From G963666895 sp963666895 (lineage in GTDB: Bacteria > Desulfobacterota > Desulfovibrionia > Desulfovibrionales > Desulfovibrionaceae), in contig CAXXNS010000013.1 in NCBI GenBank assembly GCA_963666895.2, forward strand, positions 80,167 to 144,166: a stretch of DNA of 64,000 nucleotides. Reading direction: 5' to 3'. How positions within the stretch are numbered: position 1 is the first letter of the stretch; every line of letters starts with the position of its first letter. Shown here piece by piece: positions 17,960 to 26,409 of this stretch. The notes beneath the pieces were generated by a model. The model ran no database searches. It worked only from the letters and a program-made list of their open reading frames with translations, and was not told the origin of the DNA. A program made the translations under genes and the position numbers.

Positions 17960-19327
17960 CTACTCCAGGGGGCAGCCCTGGGAGGCGCAGGCGGCCATGG
18001 AGCCCAGGCTGTTGCCCACGTCCTGGAACCCGGCCCGGGTCAGGATCGAGGCGCCGATGATGGCCCGGCGGCCCGAGCCGCAGAAGGTGACCACGGGCTT
18101 GGTGCGGTCGATCTCGTCGAGGCGCTTGTCCAACTCGCCCAGGTAGATGTTCTTGGCCCCGGGCAGGTGGGACTGGTTGAACTCCGGTTCCGCGCGCACG
18201 TCCAGCAGGGTGAAGTCCCTGCCCTGGTCGATGTCCGCCACCAGCTCCTGCACGTGCACCGAGGGGATGCGGCCGTAGTGGTGGCCCGAGACCTCCCAGG
18301 CGTCCATGCCGGGCAGGAAGCCCTCCACCTTGTCGAAGCCCATGCGCAGCAGGATGCGCACGGCCTCGTCCACCTCGGAGTAGTCGTGGACCACCAGCAG
18401 GATGGGCCGCTCGTAATCCAGGAAGTACCCGGCGTAGGGGGCGACCATGTCCAGGGGCACGGCCAGGGAGCCGGGGATGAAGGCTCCGGCGAAGGCTTCG
18501 GGGCTGCGCACGTCCAAAATCTGGGCGTCGCCCTGGCCGGTCACGAAGCGGTCCACGCCCAGGGGCTGGGGCCGGGGCACGCAGTTCACTTGGGGCGCGT
18601 TGCCCAGGAGGTTGTACTCCTCCATGCGGCGGAAGTAGGGGTTGTAGGAGTGGTGCTCCGAGGTCTTGGCCTTGATGAATTCGTCCCTGGAAAGCTGGAG
18701 CATGGGGCTGTTGGCCCGCTCGTAGCCCAGGCTGGAGAACTCGCGCGCGGCCAGGGCGCCGCCGCAGACCGAGCCCGCGCCGTGGGCCGGAAAGAGCAGG
18801 GTCTGGTCGCCCAGGGCCAGCAGCTTCTTGTGGATGGAGTCGTGCAGCAGGCCAGCGCATTCCGCCTCGCGGCCCTTGATGAAGTCGGTGCGGCCCACGT
18901 CGCCGATGAACAGGGCGTCGCCCGTGAACACGCCGATGGCCTGGTCCTTGGAAAAGGCCGTGTCGTACAGGGCGATGGAGATGGAGTCGAAGGTGTGCCC
19001 CGGAGTCTCCATGACCTTGAGGACCAGGGAGCCGACCTGGAAGATGTCGCCGTCCTCCACCACGTTGCCGAAGGCGAAGTCCGTCACCGGGCCGTGCAGG
19101 ACGTCCGCGCCGGTGCGCCGGGCCAGCTCGCGGGAGCCGCTGATGAAGTCCTCGTTGCGGTGGGTGTCGAACACGTAGGCGATGCGGCAGCCTTGTTTGT
19201 GGGCCGCGTCCAGGTAGACGTCCACGTCCCGCCTGGGATCGATGACCACGGCCTCGCCGCCCTGGCCCAGGACGTAGGAGAGCTGCGACAGGCCCTGGGA
19301 ATGGACCGTTTCAAAAAACATGCTCAT
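17960..19327 (-). CDS. MBL-fold hydrolase with two rhodanese domains
   Basis: 455 residues: a metallo-beta-lactamase domain (1 to about 250) then two rhodanese domains. The MBL metal motifs are THRNEDFISG (55-64, a family-specific form of HxHxD), TPGHTFD, FTGDALFIGDVGRTD and LFPAHGAGS. Related proteins act on persulfides (persulfide dioxygenase-like). The first rhodanese domain has VVHDYSE where the catalytic Cys loop should be, so it looks inactive; the second has TFCGSGRRA with the active Cys. It starts the operon with the two YeeE half-transporters, pointing to sulfane-sulfur import and trafficking. Exact substrate is inferred. Confidence 0.88.
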   Translation of the reverse strand: MSMFFETVHSQGLSQLSYVLGQGGEAVVIDPRRDVDVYLDAAHKQGCRIAYVFDTHRNEDFISGSRELARRTGADVLHGPVTDFAFGNVVEDGDIFQVGSLVLKVMETPGHTFDSISIALYDTAFSKDQAIGVFTGDALFIGDVGRTDFIKGREAECAGLLHDSIHKKLLALGDQTLLFPAHGAGSVCGGALAAREFSSLGYERANSPMLQLSRDEFIKAKTSEHHSYNPYFRRMEEYNLLGNAPQVNCVPRPQPLGVDRFVTGQGDAQILDVRSPEAFAGAFIPGSLAVPLDMVAPYAGYFLDYERPILLVVHDYSEVDEAVRILLRMGFDKVEGFLPGMDAWEVSGHHYGRIPSVHVQELVADIDQGRDFTLLDVRAEPEFNQSHLPGAKNIYLGELDKRLDEIDRTKPVVTFCGSGRRAIIGASILTRAGFQDVGNSLGSMAACASQGCPLE

Positions 19328-19412
19328 GGGAGTGCTCCTCGGCTTTGCGATTGAACGATAAAATTAAGAATAATTCCTGTTATCATCAAGCGCAAGGCCC
19401 GGGAACCAAATT

Positions 19413-20180
19413 CTAATACACGGATCCGAACACCTTCTTCAGGATGTCGGTGGTCCACTGCACCGGGTCGCTCCGGATGGCTGCCTCCTCCTGGGCCATC
19501 ATGTAGAACAGGCCGTCCAGGGCCTTCTGGGTGACGTAGCCTTCCAGATCCTGGACATTCACGCCCACCAGGGGCGCCACGGCGGCCACCTGCGAGGTCA
19601 GGGAGGAGTAGGCGCTGGTCACGCCGGTCTGTTGCATGGCCACCTCCACGATGGGCCGGATGAGCTCGGTCAGGTCGCCGCTGGTGGTGCGCTCGAAGTA
19701 TTGGGTGGCCGCGTCGTCCTCGCCCTCCAGGATGCCCTGGGCGTCGGCGACGCTCATGTCCTTGATGGCCTGGGTGAAGATGTCCACGGTCTCGGGCACG
19801 GCTTCTTCGGCCGCGTTGTTCATGGTGGCGATGAACTCGTCCACCAGTTCGTCCTGGCCCACGGCCCGGAGCGCCTTGCCTGCCAGTTCCAGTTCGTCGG
19901 GCAGGGGGATGGTCACCTCGGGGGTGTCCAGGTAGCCGCCGGGCCGGCCCAGGTAGTCGATGCTGCGGTCCACGGCGATGCCCAGGGCCTCCTTGAGTCC
20001 GGAGATGACTTCGCTTTCGGATACCGAGCCGCTGGACGAGGCGGTGGCCGAGTCCGAGCCCAGGACCTTGCTGCCGATGTCCTTGACCTTGTCCATGTTG
20101 AGGTTCCAGGCCGGTGACGCCACCGGGGCCAGCAGCAGGGCGGCAAGGGCCAGACCGAGGGGAAAGGACGGGAATTTCAT
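19413..20180 (-). CDS. DUF4197-type exported protein
   Basis: 255 residues. An N-terminal signal peptide (hydrophobic LGLALAALLLAPVASPAW) is followed by a helical region with SESEVISGLKEALGIAVDRS and LPDELELAGKALRAVG, matching the DUF4197 family as I remember it. Function of the family is unknown; the signal predicts periplasmic location. It starts with GGAGG 6-10 bases upstream. It is separated from the MBL-rhodanese gene by 85 bases and is probably a single transcript. Confidence 0.78.
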   Translation of the reverse strand: MKFPSFPLGLALAALLLAPVASPAWNLNMDKVKDIGSKVLGSDSATASSSGSVSESEVISGLKEALGIAVDRSIDYLGRPGGYLDTPEVTIPLPDELELAGKALRAVGQDELVDEFIATMNNAAEEAVPETVDIFTQAIKDMSVADAQGILEGEDDAATQYFERTTSGDLTELIRPIVEVAMQQTGVTSAYSSLTSQVAAVAPLVGVNVQDLEGYVTQKALDGLFYMMAQEEAAIRSDPVQWTTDILKKVFGSVY

Positions 20181-20271
20181 GGAGGGCCTCCTGGGATGGT
20201 TCCGGTGAGGAATGTCCGGTCACCGTACCTGAAAACAGGGCCGATGAATACCATGCTCGTGACGGGGGCGT

Positions 20272-20303
20272 AAAAAAAGGCCGCTCCGGAGAGCGGCCTT
20301 TTT
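20272..20303 (-). terminator. Rho-independent terminator of the 20332-20904 gene
   Basis: AGGCCGCTC / GAGCGGCCT hairpin with A/T runs on both sides, 30 bases past the minus-strand stop. The T-run on the minus strand is seven long; it could also stop plus-strand transcripts. Confidence 0.85.
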
Positions 20304-20331
20304 ACCGTTTGTGCAAGCGATGCGGAGGGGC

Positions 20332-20904
20332 TTAGCCCTTGAAGCGGCCGCGCAGGCCGATGAGGCCCAGCAGGCCGGTGCCGAGCAGCCAGGCCGCGCC
20401 CGGGATGGGCGTGGGGCTGACGGCCACGGCGTCGATGTCGTAGCCGTCGCCGGTGGTGCCGCCGTTGGCAGCGGTGGTGTCGATGATTTTCAGGTACGTG
20501 TAGATGCCGCTGAAGGTGAGCGTGGTGGCCCCGCCGTTGTCCTGGTTGTAGATGTCGCCCAGGAGGTCCCAGGTGACGCCGTCGAGGCTGGCGTAAACAC
20601 TGGCGTATTCCTTATGGTTGTTGGGGCGATTGTAGGTCACTTCATAGATGGTCACGGAGCCGGTGAAATTCTGTCCAAAGGAGAGGACGGCGGCGCCGCC
20701 CATGCCGATGCTCAAGAAGTCCGATCCGTCAGTGGCGTAGGCGTTGGGCGCGCCCAGGGCGTTGGTGGTGTCGCTCCGGCCGTCGTCGTAAACGGGGGTG
20801 CCGGTCCAGGACTCCACCTTGTCGGCGTAGATGGTGGCGGCAAAGGCGCTGGAGCTCAGGATGAGCAGGACCAGGCCGGTGAGGATCAGAATGCGCATTT
20901 TCAT
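20332..20904 (-). CDS. Exported discoidin-like protein with PEP/VPLPA-CTERM-like sorting tail
   Basis: 190 residues: signal peptide (ILILTGLVLLILSSSAFA), a beta-rich domain (DKVESWTG, LGAPNAYATDG, FLSIGMGGAAVLSFG, ASLDGVTWDLLGDI) that resembles discoidin/F5-8-like carbohydrate-binding modules, and a tail TPIPGAAWLLGTGLLGL then GLRGRFKG. The tail (Pro-Ile-Pro, hydrophobic helix, Arg/Lys-rich end) fits exosortase-type sorting. The ATG at 20904 has GGGAC seven bases upstream. No exosortase gene is in the window. Expected surface or matrix protein. Two further proteins share the tail (21149, 35733). Confidence 0.8.
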   Translation of the reverse strand: MKMRILILTGLVLLILSSSAFAATIYADKVESWTGTPVYDDGRSDTTNALGAPNAYATDGSDFLSIGMGGAAVLSFGQNFTGSVTIYEVTYNRPNNHKEYASVYASLDGVTWDLLGDIYNQDNGGATTLTFSGIYTYLKIIDTTAANGGTTGDGYDIDAVAVSPTPIPGAAWLLGTGLLGLIGLRGRFKG

Positions 20905-21092
20905 GAAACGTCCCTTTGAAAGATACAGTATTGAACGGGTCGGTTTTGTCATTGCCAGAGGACCCCTCTTATGAAATATCCGTGCCGAAATCTATTTGTC
21001 TTGTTGTTCCAGGCGGTAAGAGAATTTTCGCCTCTTGGGACCGGCCCCGGTCTTGTTTTATTGGACCAGGGGTGAGGGCCGGAAAGGCAATG

Positions 21093-21120
21093 AAAAGAGC
21101 CGCCCCGAAGAGCGGCCCTC
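21093..21120 (-). terminator. Probable terminator of the 21149-21892 gene
   Basis: Hairpin GCCGC-loop-GCGGC followed on the minus strand by TCTTTTC, 29 bases after the stop. The T-run is short, so it is weaker than its neighbour at 20272. Confidence 0.55.
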
Positions 21121-21148
21121 AACCGTTTGTGCAAGTGAGGCGAGGGGG

Positions 21149-21892
21149 TTAGCCCCTGAAGCGGGAGCGCAGGCCGACGAGGCCCAGCAGGCCGGTGCCC
21201 AGGAGCCAGACCGCGCCCGGGATGGGGGTGGTGGAGATGCGCTCGAGGATTACGTCGTTGGCGCAACTGACCGTGTAGCCCAGGGTGACGTAGTCGCCGA
21301 CCTCGATCATCAGGCCGGAAATGGTCAGGGTGAGTGTCTGGGTGCCGCCGACGCTGGCGTCCGCCGAGGGCAGGTCGGGGAAGACGATGCTGTTGTCCAC
21401 AAGGGCGCCCAGGTCGGCGGTGTCGGCCGTGACCGGGTGGTTGTTGCGGATGTCACCGGCAGAAGGATAGTAGGAATAGTTGTAAACATCCTTGTCGCCG
21501 TAGGCGTAACCAAACTCGTACACCCCGGCGGCGATGGTGGCGCCGTCACCCTGCGTGACCACGTACTCCCAGTCGTTGTCCGCGCCGTCCGCGTTCACGA
21601 ACAGGTCGCCGGTGACCAGCGTGTTGTACTCGTTGTAGTACTTGCTGACCGTGATGTTGAGGGTCACGGAGGTCAGGTAGGTCGTGCCGCCGGAGGTCTC
21701 AAAGGTGGCCGAGCCGCCGGTGATGTCAGGGACGCCGATCACATCATTGGTGTTCTCGCTCGCGACGGTGCTCGGATGTCCCGGGAAATAGATGGTGGAA
21801 TCGCCGAAGGTTACCGTATAGGCCATGGCCGAGGCCGCGCCAAACAAGAGAATGGCGAAAGCCAAAAACAAGCTCTTGGTGAAGGTATTCAT
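21149..21892 (-). CDS. Exported beta-rich protein with PEP/VPLPA-CTERM-like sorting tail
   Basis: 247 residues: signal peptide (LFLAFAILLFGAASAMA), a beta-rich body with repeated Thr/Tyr strands (VTFGDSTIYFPG, SVTLNITVSKYYNEY, GYAYGDKDVYNYSYY), and a C-terminal TPIPGAVWLLGTGLLGL with GLRSRFRG. The tail is nearly identical to that of the next gene, although the bodies differ. GCAGGGAG precedes the ATG. It may be an extracellular or biofilm-matrix protein. Each of these two genes has its own terminator, so they are probably separate transcripts. No known domain recognised in the body. Confidence 0.78.
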   Translation of the reverse strand: MNTFTKSLFLAFAILLFGAASAMAYTVTFGDSTIYFPGHPSTVASENTNDVIGVPDITGGSATFETSGGTTYLTSVTLNITVSKYYNEYNTLVTGDLFVNADGADNDWEYVVTQGDGATIAAGVYEFGYAYGDKDVYNYSYYPSAGDIRNNHPVTADTADLGALVDNSIVFPDLPSADASVGGTQTLTLTISGLMIEVGDYVTLGYTVSCANDVILERISTTPIPGAVWLLGTGLLGLVGLRSRFRG

Positions 21893-22168
21893 GATTACTC
21901 CCTGCCTGGTGGTTTTTTCAACGTTGGGTACCGGGCCCTATTATGAAAAGAACATGCCACGATAAAAAAAATTATTTATTTTGTCATGTTACTTCGATGG
22001 CCCTGTGGTTTTGCCAAGCCTGTCTTCTTTTTCGAGACAGTATGTTTTCAACAGGTTGGGTATGGAGGCCGCGTATAATCGGCTGTAACGGGCATAAATA
22101 GCCCATTGCCGGCCGTTTGGCCGGGTCTTGTTTTGCCAGACAATATTGGGAGTGAGACGGGGGGAATG

Positions 22169-22197
22169 AAAAAGCCCCCGGCCAATGACCGGGGGCT
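22169..22197 (-). terminator. Terminator after tRNA-Leu
   Basis: Hairpin AGCCCCCGG / CCGGGGGCT with a TTTTT run on the minus strand, 10 bases past the tRNA 3' end. Between it and the 21892 start is AT-rich sequence in which I see no gene. Confidence 0.85.
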
Positions 22198-22206
22198 TGT
22201 GTTCGG

Positions 22207-22293
22207 TGGTGCCGAAGAGAGGACTCGAACCTCCACGGGGTTGCCCCCACTGGACCCTGAACCCAGCGCGTCTACCAATTCCGCCACTTCGGC
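22207..22293 (-). tRNA. tRNA-Leu (anticodon CAG)
   Basis: 87-nt class II tRNA. GCCGAAG pairs with CTTCGGC to form the acceptor stem; the D-arm reads GGCGGAATTGGTAGACGC; the anticodon arm CTGGG-TTCAGGG-TCCAG gives anticodon CAG; a variable arm and T-arm (GGTTCGAGTCC) follow; CCA is encoded at 22207-22209. It has its own promoter and terminator. Reads CUG, a codon very common in these GC-rich genes. Confidence 0.95.
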
Positions 22294-22308
22294 ATGAGGC
22301 GAGGGCGT

Positions 22309-22337
22309 TGTATAACTCCGGTCAGCACGCTTGGCAA
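22309..22337 (-). promoter_or_regulatory. Sigma-70-type promoter of tRNA-Leu
   Basis: On the minus strand TTGCCA, a 17-base spacer, then TATACA, ending about 15 bases before the tRNA 5' end. The -35 box lies inside the 3' end of the citrate synthase gene. Confidence 0.7.
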
Positions 22338-23722
22338 GTGTTTTCCGTCTCATTTTTTTCGCGGGACTTGGGCGGGACCACCTCGTCCAGGCGGCGCAGG
22401 CGATGGCCCTGGTCCTCAGGCGGAAGACGCTTGTGCATGGGCACGTACGGCCGCCGCAATTCGCCGGTGTAGACCTGCCGGGGCCGGTGGATGCGCGTAC
22501 CCTGGCGGGACTGCTCGTACCAGTGGGCGATCCAGCCGGGCATGCGGCCGATGGCGAACATGACCGGGAACATGTTCAGCGGGATGCCCAGCGCGCGCAG
22601 GATGATCCCGGAGTAGAAGTCCACGTTGGGATAGAGCCTGCGCTCCACGAAGTACTCGTCGTCCTGGGCCATCTCGGCCAGGTGCAGGGCGATGTCCAGG
22701 AGCTCGTCGCCCTGGCCGGTCTTCTCCAACAGGTCGTGGGCCGCCTGCTTGAGGATCTTGGCCCGGGGGTCGAAGCTCTTGTAGATGCGGTGGCCGAAGC
22801 CCATGAGCAGGACTTCCTTGTTCTTGACCCGCTCCAGGTACTCCTTGATGGAATATTCGCCGTCGCGGATGCTTCTGAGCATCTGGATGACGCCCGCGTT
22901 GGCCCCGCCGTGCAGCCGCCCCCACAGGGCGCAGATCCCGGCCGAGACCGAGGCGAACAGGCTGGCCTCGGTGGAACCCACCATGCGCACGGTGGAGCAG
23001 GAGCAGTTCTGCTCGTGGTCCGCGTGCAGGATGAAGAACAGGGACAGTGCCCGCACCGCCTCGGGCGGCGGATCGTAGTGGCCATTGGGCACCGAGAACA
23101 TCATGTGCAGGAAGTTCCGGCAGTAGGTCAGCGAGGGGTTGGGATACATGAACGGCAACCCCATGGACTTGCGGTAGGACCAGGCCGCGATGGTGCGCAC
23201 CTTGGAGATGAGCTTGGCCACGGCCCGCAGGAACTGGTCGCGGGTCTGGATGGCCAGCAGGTCCGGGTGGTAGCAGCCCAGAGAGTTGATGACCGCGGAC
23301 AACAGGGCCATGGGCTGGCCGTGGGTGGGAAAGCCGTCGAAGTGGTGCCTGAGGCCCTCGTGCAGCAGCTCCTGCTCGGTCAGCAGCTCGGAGAACTCGT
23401 CCAGTTCCTCGCGGGTGGGCAAATGGCCGAAGATGAGCAGGTAGGCGGTCTCGGTGAAGGTGCCGTGGGCGGCCAGGTCCTCGATGGGGTAGCCGCGGTA
23501 GTGCAGCGCGCCTTCCTCGCCGTTGACGAAGGTGATGGCCGAGTAGCATGAGCCCGTGTTGGCGAAGCCGGGGTCAAAGGTGATGATCCCGGATTCCGAG
23601 CGCAACCTGGTGATGTCGACGCCGACCTCGTTCTCCGTTCCCATGACAACGGGCAACTCGTAGGTCTTGTCGTCCAGCGTCAGCGTCGCCTTTTTGTCGG
23701 GGAGCACCCATGTATCATCCAT
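22322..23722 (-). CDS. gltA: Citrate synthase (Si type)
   Basis: 466-residue hexameric-type citrate synthase condensing oxaloacetate and acetyl-CoA. GRLHGGANAGV (catalytic His), LMGFGHRIYKSFDPRA (second His and Arg) and NVDFYSGIIL (catalytic Asp) are intact; ADHEQNCSCSTVRMVGST precedes them. It is some 40 residues longer than E. coli GltA because of a charged C-terminal tail after PYVPMHKRLPPEDQ that ends in Cys-Gln-Ala-Cys. Some Desulfovibrio use the unrelated Re-type enzyme, so the Si form here is of note. Downstream of a histidine-kinase gene but with its own probable promoter and operator. Confidence 0.95.
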   Translation of the reverse strand: MDDTWVLPDKKATLTLDDKTYELPVVMGTENEVGVDITRLRSESGIITFDPGFANTGSCYSAITFVNGEEGALHYRGYPIEDLAAHGTFTETAYLLIFGHLPTREELDEFSELLTEQELLHEGLRHHFDGFPTHGQPMALLSAVINSLGCYHPDLLAIQTRDQFLRAVAKLISKVRTIAAWSYRKSMGLPFMYPNPSLTYCRNFLHMMFSVPNGHYDPPPEAVRALSLFFILHADHEQNCSCSTVRMVGSTEASLFASVSAGICALWGRLHGGANAGVIQMLRSIRDGEYSIKEYLERVKNKEVLLMGFGHRIYKSFDPRAKILKQAAHDLLEKTGQGDELLDIALHLAEMAQDDEYFVERRLYPNVDFYSGIILRALGIPLNMFPVMFAIGRMPGWIAHWYEQSRQGTRIHRPRQVYTGELRRPYVPMHKRLPPEDQGHRLRRLDEVVPPKSREKNETENTCQAC

Positions 23723-23835
23723 AAATATACCTTTCCTCTGCAGGCGTTGGGGGCAGCCTGGAGCGTGCCCGTCGGCTTGGGAGCCGCGAATCTCGGAAGC
23801 GAATGCGGGATAGGAGCCATCCGCTGGAAACTCCC

Positions 23836-23864
23836 CGTATAGCCGGAACCGTTCCGGTTGTCCA
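23836..23864 (-). promoter_or_regulatory. gltA promoter with a palindromic operator in the spacer
   Basis: On the minus strand TGGACA, 17-base spacer, TATACG, about 115 bases upstream of the gltA start. The spacer holds a 15-base palindrome CCGGAACCGTTCCGG (two 7-bp arms, one central base, 23844-23858), well placed for a dimeric repressor to block RNA polymerase. The regulator is unknown. Confidence 0.55.
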
Positions 23865-23892
23865 GAAGGGGGATGTGATTTGACAATTGTGC

Positions 23893-23921
23893 AAAAAACG
23901 GGACGGAGATCATCCGCCCGT
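23893..23921 (-). terminator. Probable terminator after the histidine-kinase gene
   Basis: On the minus strand a hairpin of ACGGG-CGGA with TCCG-T-CCCGT (one bulge) is followed by TTTTTT, 20 bases past the stop. It separates the kinase from gltA. Confidence 0.6.
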
Positions 23922-23941
23922 TCAGGAGAGGCGTCCGGGCC

Positions 23942-25132
23942 TTATCTTTCGGCGTCTTCCTCGACGGACTGCAAGGGGATGGCCACGTTGAACACGCTTC
24001 CCTTGCCCGCGGTGCTGCGGACCCAGATGCGGCCGCCCATCTTCTCCACCAGCTCCTTGGCCAGGGCCAGGCCCAGGCCGGACCCGGCCAGCTCCTTGGT
24101 CAGGTGGGACTCGCCCACGTTGAAGCTCTCGAAGATGTAATCCTGCTTCTCGTCCGGGATGCCCACCCCGGTGTCCTTGACCGAGATCAGGAGCACGAAC
24201 TCGTTCTTGTCCAGGGACATGCGCGGCACCAGGCAGTCCTGGGAGCGCTCCACCTTGACGGCGATGCCGCCCTCCCTGGTGAAGTGCAGGGCGTTGTCCA
24301 CCAGTTGGTCCAGCAGGGAGGCGAGCCGCCTGGGCGAGCCGTTGACGATCTCGGGGATGGACTCGTCCATGGTCCAGGTGAAGAACAAGCCCTTTTCCTC
24401 GGCCCGTTCCTTGACCGAGTCCATGTACCGGGAAATTTCCGGCCGGATGCGGAACGGCGAGCGACGGAAGGGCTGGTACCGGCCGCGCAGGTTGGAGAGC
24501 TCCAGCATGCGCTCCAGGATGCCGAGCAGGCGATGGGCGGCCTGCTTGGTCAGGTCCAGGTAGCTCAGGTATTCCTCGTCCTTGCTGCGCTCCATGAGCA
24601 CGTTGGTCATGCCGATGATGCCGGCCAGGGGATTGCGCAGCTCGTGGCTCATGTTGGCCAGGAAGGAGTCCTTGGCCTGGGCGGCCTTTTTGGCTTCGTC
24701 CAGGGCGTGGGACAGCTCCTCGGTGCGCTGGCGGACCATCTGCTCCAGGGCGTGGCGCTGGTCGCTCAGGGCCAGCTGGGTGGCCACCCGGGCCCTGACC
24801 ACGGGCGGGTGGAAGGGCTTGCGGATATAGTCGGCCGCGCCCAGGCGGAAGCCCTCCAGCTCGTCGGCGATGGCGTCCTTGATGGTGATGAAGATGATCG
24901 GGATGTTTTTGGTCTTCGGATCGGTCTTGAGCAGGCGGCAGACCTCCAGGCCCGAGAGCCCGGGCATGAGGATGTCCAGCAGGATCAGGTCGGGCTGAGT
25001 TTCACGGGTCTGCTCCAGGGCTTCGCCGCCGTTGAGGGCCACGGCCAGGTCGTAGTCCGCGCCCAGCAGCTCCATGAGGATGTCGATGTTGGTGGCCTCG
25101 TCGTCCACCACCAGAATGCGTTTTTTGTCCAT
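23942..25132 (-). CDS. Response-regulator receiver/histidine-kinase hybrid
   Basis: 396 residues: N-terminal receiver domain (5-120) with acceptor Asp in LILLDILMPG (near 53) and KPF; a coiled coil (LEQMVRQRTEELSHALDEAK); HisKA with phospho-His in ANMSHELRNPLAGI; and a HATPase with VDNALHF, DTGVGIPDE and GSGLGLALAKEL. There is no membrane segment or input domain other than the receiver, so it probably works in the cytoplasm as an intermediate kinase taking phosphate or signal from another kinase. AAGGA lies eight bases before the ATG. Partner is unknown; no response regulator is adjacent. Confidence 0.9.
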   Translation of the reverse strand: MDKKRILVVDDEATNIDILMELLGADYDLAVALNGGEALEQTRETQPDLILLDILMPGLSGLEVCRLLKTDPKTKNIPIIFITIKDAIADELEGFRLGAADYIRKPFHPPVVRARVATQLALSDQRHALEQMVRQRTEELSHALDEAKKAAQAKDSFLANMSHELRNPLAGIIGMTNVLMERSKDEEYLSYLDLTKQAAHRLLGILERMLELSNLRGRYQPFRRSPFRIRPEISRYMDSVKERAEEKGLFFTWTMDESIPEIVNGSPRRLASLLDQLVDNALHFTREGGIAVKVERSQDCLVPRMSLDKNEFVLLISVKDTGVGIPDEKQDYIFESFNVGESHLTKELAGSGLGLALAKELVEKMGGRIWVRSTAGKGSVFNVAIPLQSVEEDAER

Positions 25133-25368
25133 TGGTCGTTCCTTGGTGCCCTCTCGTCCGGCTGCGCCCGCCCATCTATGTGAATTTATATCTGCTTACT
25201 TAACATGTTGATACTACACCGATCCACTGACAAGGGGCAAGATTTTTTCTGGAAAATGCTGTCCAAAATGATAATATGTCCTATCTTTGGACTCGGGATT
25301 GTTTTCAAATGGGCATGATTTCAGTCCCCTGGATTCATCCAACTGTTGTGCAGCATGAGGAAAATTTC

Positions 25369-26409
25369 ATGAAGAACAAAAACGCGGCCGGGGGCCTGTC
25401 GCGGCGGGGATTTTTCAAGGCGTTGGGCGTGGGGTCCGCGGCCCTGGCGTTGCCCGGGGCGCTCTCCGCTCCTGCCCGGGCCGAACAGTCCGGCCAGGAG
25501 CTGGCCACCCTGCACGATCTGTCCAAGTGCGTGGGCTGCGGGGCCTGCGTGGACGCCTGCCGGGAGTCCAACGGGTTCAAGTATCCTGAGCCCCAAAAGC
25601 CGTTCCCGCCCATGTACCCGCACCGGGTCAAGGTCGAGGACTGGTCCGAAAAGCGGGACGTGGACGACCGGCTGACCCCGTACAACTGGCTCTACATCCA
25701 GTCCGTGGACGTGGAATACGAGGGGCAAGAGTACACCATCAACATCCCGCGGCGGTGCATGCACTGCCAGAACCCGCCCTGCGCCAACCTCTGCCCGTGG
25801 GGCGCGGCCTCCCGCCAGTCCAACGGCATCGTGCGCATCAACGACAAGGTCTGCCTGGGCGGGAGCAAGTGCCGCTCGGTCTGTCCCTGGGACATCCCCC
25901 AGCGCCAGACAGGGGTGGGCCTGTACCTCAAGATTCTGCCCCGGTTCGCGGGCAACGGGGTCATGTTCAAGTGCGACCGCTGCTACCAGCTGGTGGCCCA
26001 GGGGCAGCAGCCCGCCTGCATCACCGAATGCCCCTACGAGGTCCAGACCATCGGCCCGCGCGAGGAGATCGTGGTCAAGGCCCACGAGCTGGCCGCGGAG
26101 ATGAACGGGTTCGTCTACGGCGAGCACGAGAACGGCGGCACCAACACCCTGTACGTGTCGCCCGTGCCCTTCGAGCTCATCAACCAGGCCCTGGCCGAGT
26201 CCGGGCAGCTGGACTCCAAGAAGGGCCGCCCCACCCTGGAGCGCTACCCCGATCCCATGGAGGACGAGGAGAACCTGGCCTGGGCCGCGCTGGCCGCACC
26301 CGTGGCCGGCCTGGCCGGAGGGCTTCTGTCCCTGTTGGCCGGAAAGGACAAGCCCGGGGATGACGACCCGGACGGCGACCAAAGCGAAGGGGGGGGAGGG
26401 CGGCCATGA
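25369..26409 (+). CDS. Tat-exported four-cluster ferredoxin-like electron-transfer subunit
   Basis: 346 residues. LSRRGFFKALGVGSAAL is a twin-arginine signal. Four [4Fe-4S] sites are visible: CVGCGACVDAC, CMHCQNPPCANLC, CLGGSKCRSVC and CDRCYQLVAQGQQPACITEC. This layout matches NrfC/HmcB-type periplasmic subunits that pass electrons between membrane quinone-linked subunits and a periplasmic enzyme. The C-terminus (LAAPVAGLAGGLLSLLAG then an acidic tail) could be a single membrane anchor. ATG 25369 is chosen because the Tat motif follows at once and GAGGA lies upstream. First gene of a four-gene operon with the octaheme cytochrome. Confidence 0.9.
   Translation: MKNKNAAGGLSRRGFFKALGVGSAALALPGALSAPARAEQSGQELATLHDLSKCVGCGACVDACRESNGFKYPEPQKPFPPMYPHRVKVEDWSEKRDVDDRLTPYNWLYIQSVDVEYEGQEYTINIPRRCMHCQNPPCANLCPWGAASRQSNGIVRINDKVCLGGSKCRSVCPWDIPQRQTGVGLYLKILPRFAGNGVMFKCDRCYQLVAQGQQPACITECPYEVQTIGPREEIVVKAHELAAEMNGFVYGEHENGGTNTLYVSPVPFELINQALAESGQLDSKKGRPTLERYPDPMEDEENLAWAALAAPVAGLAGGLLSLLAGKDKPGDDDPDGDQSEGGGGRP

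Noticed and set aside
20905..21148. Sigma-54 promoter before the 20904 start (GGCACG-like element)
   Set aside because: The -12 GC is missing (TTTC instead of TTGC), so spacing and core do not fit.
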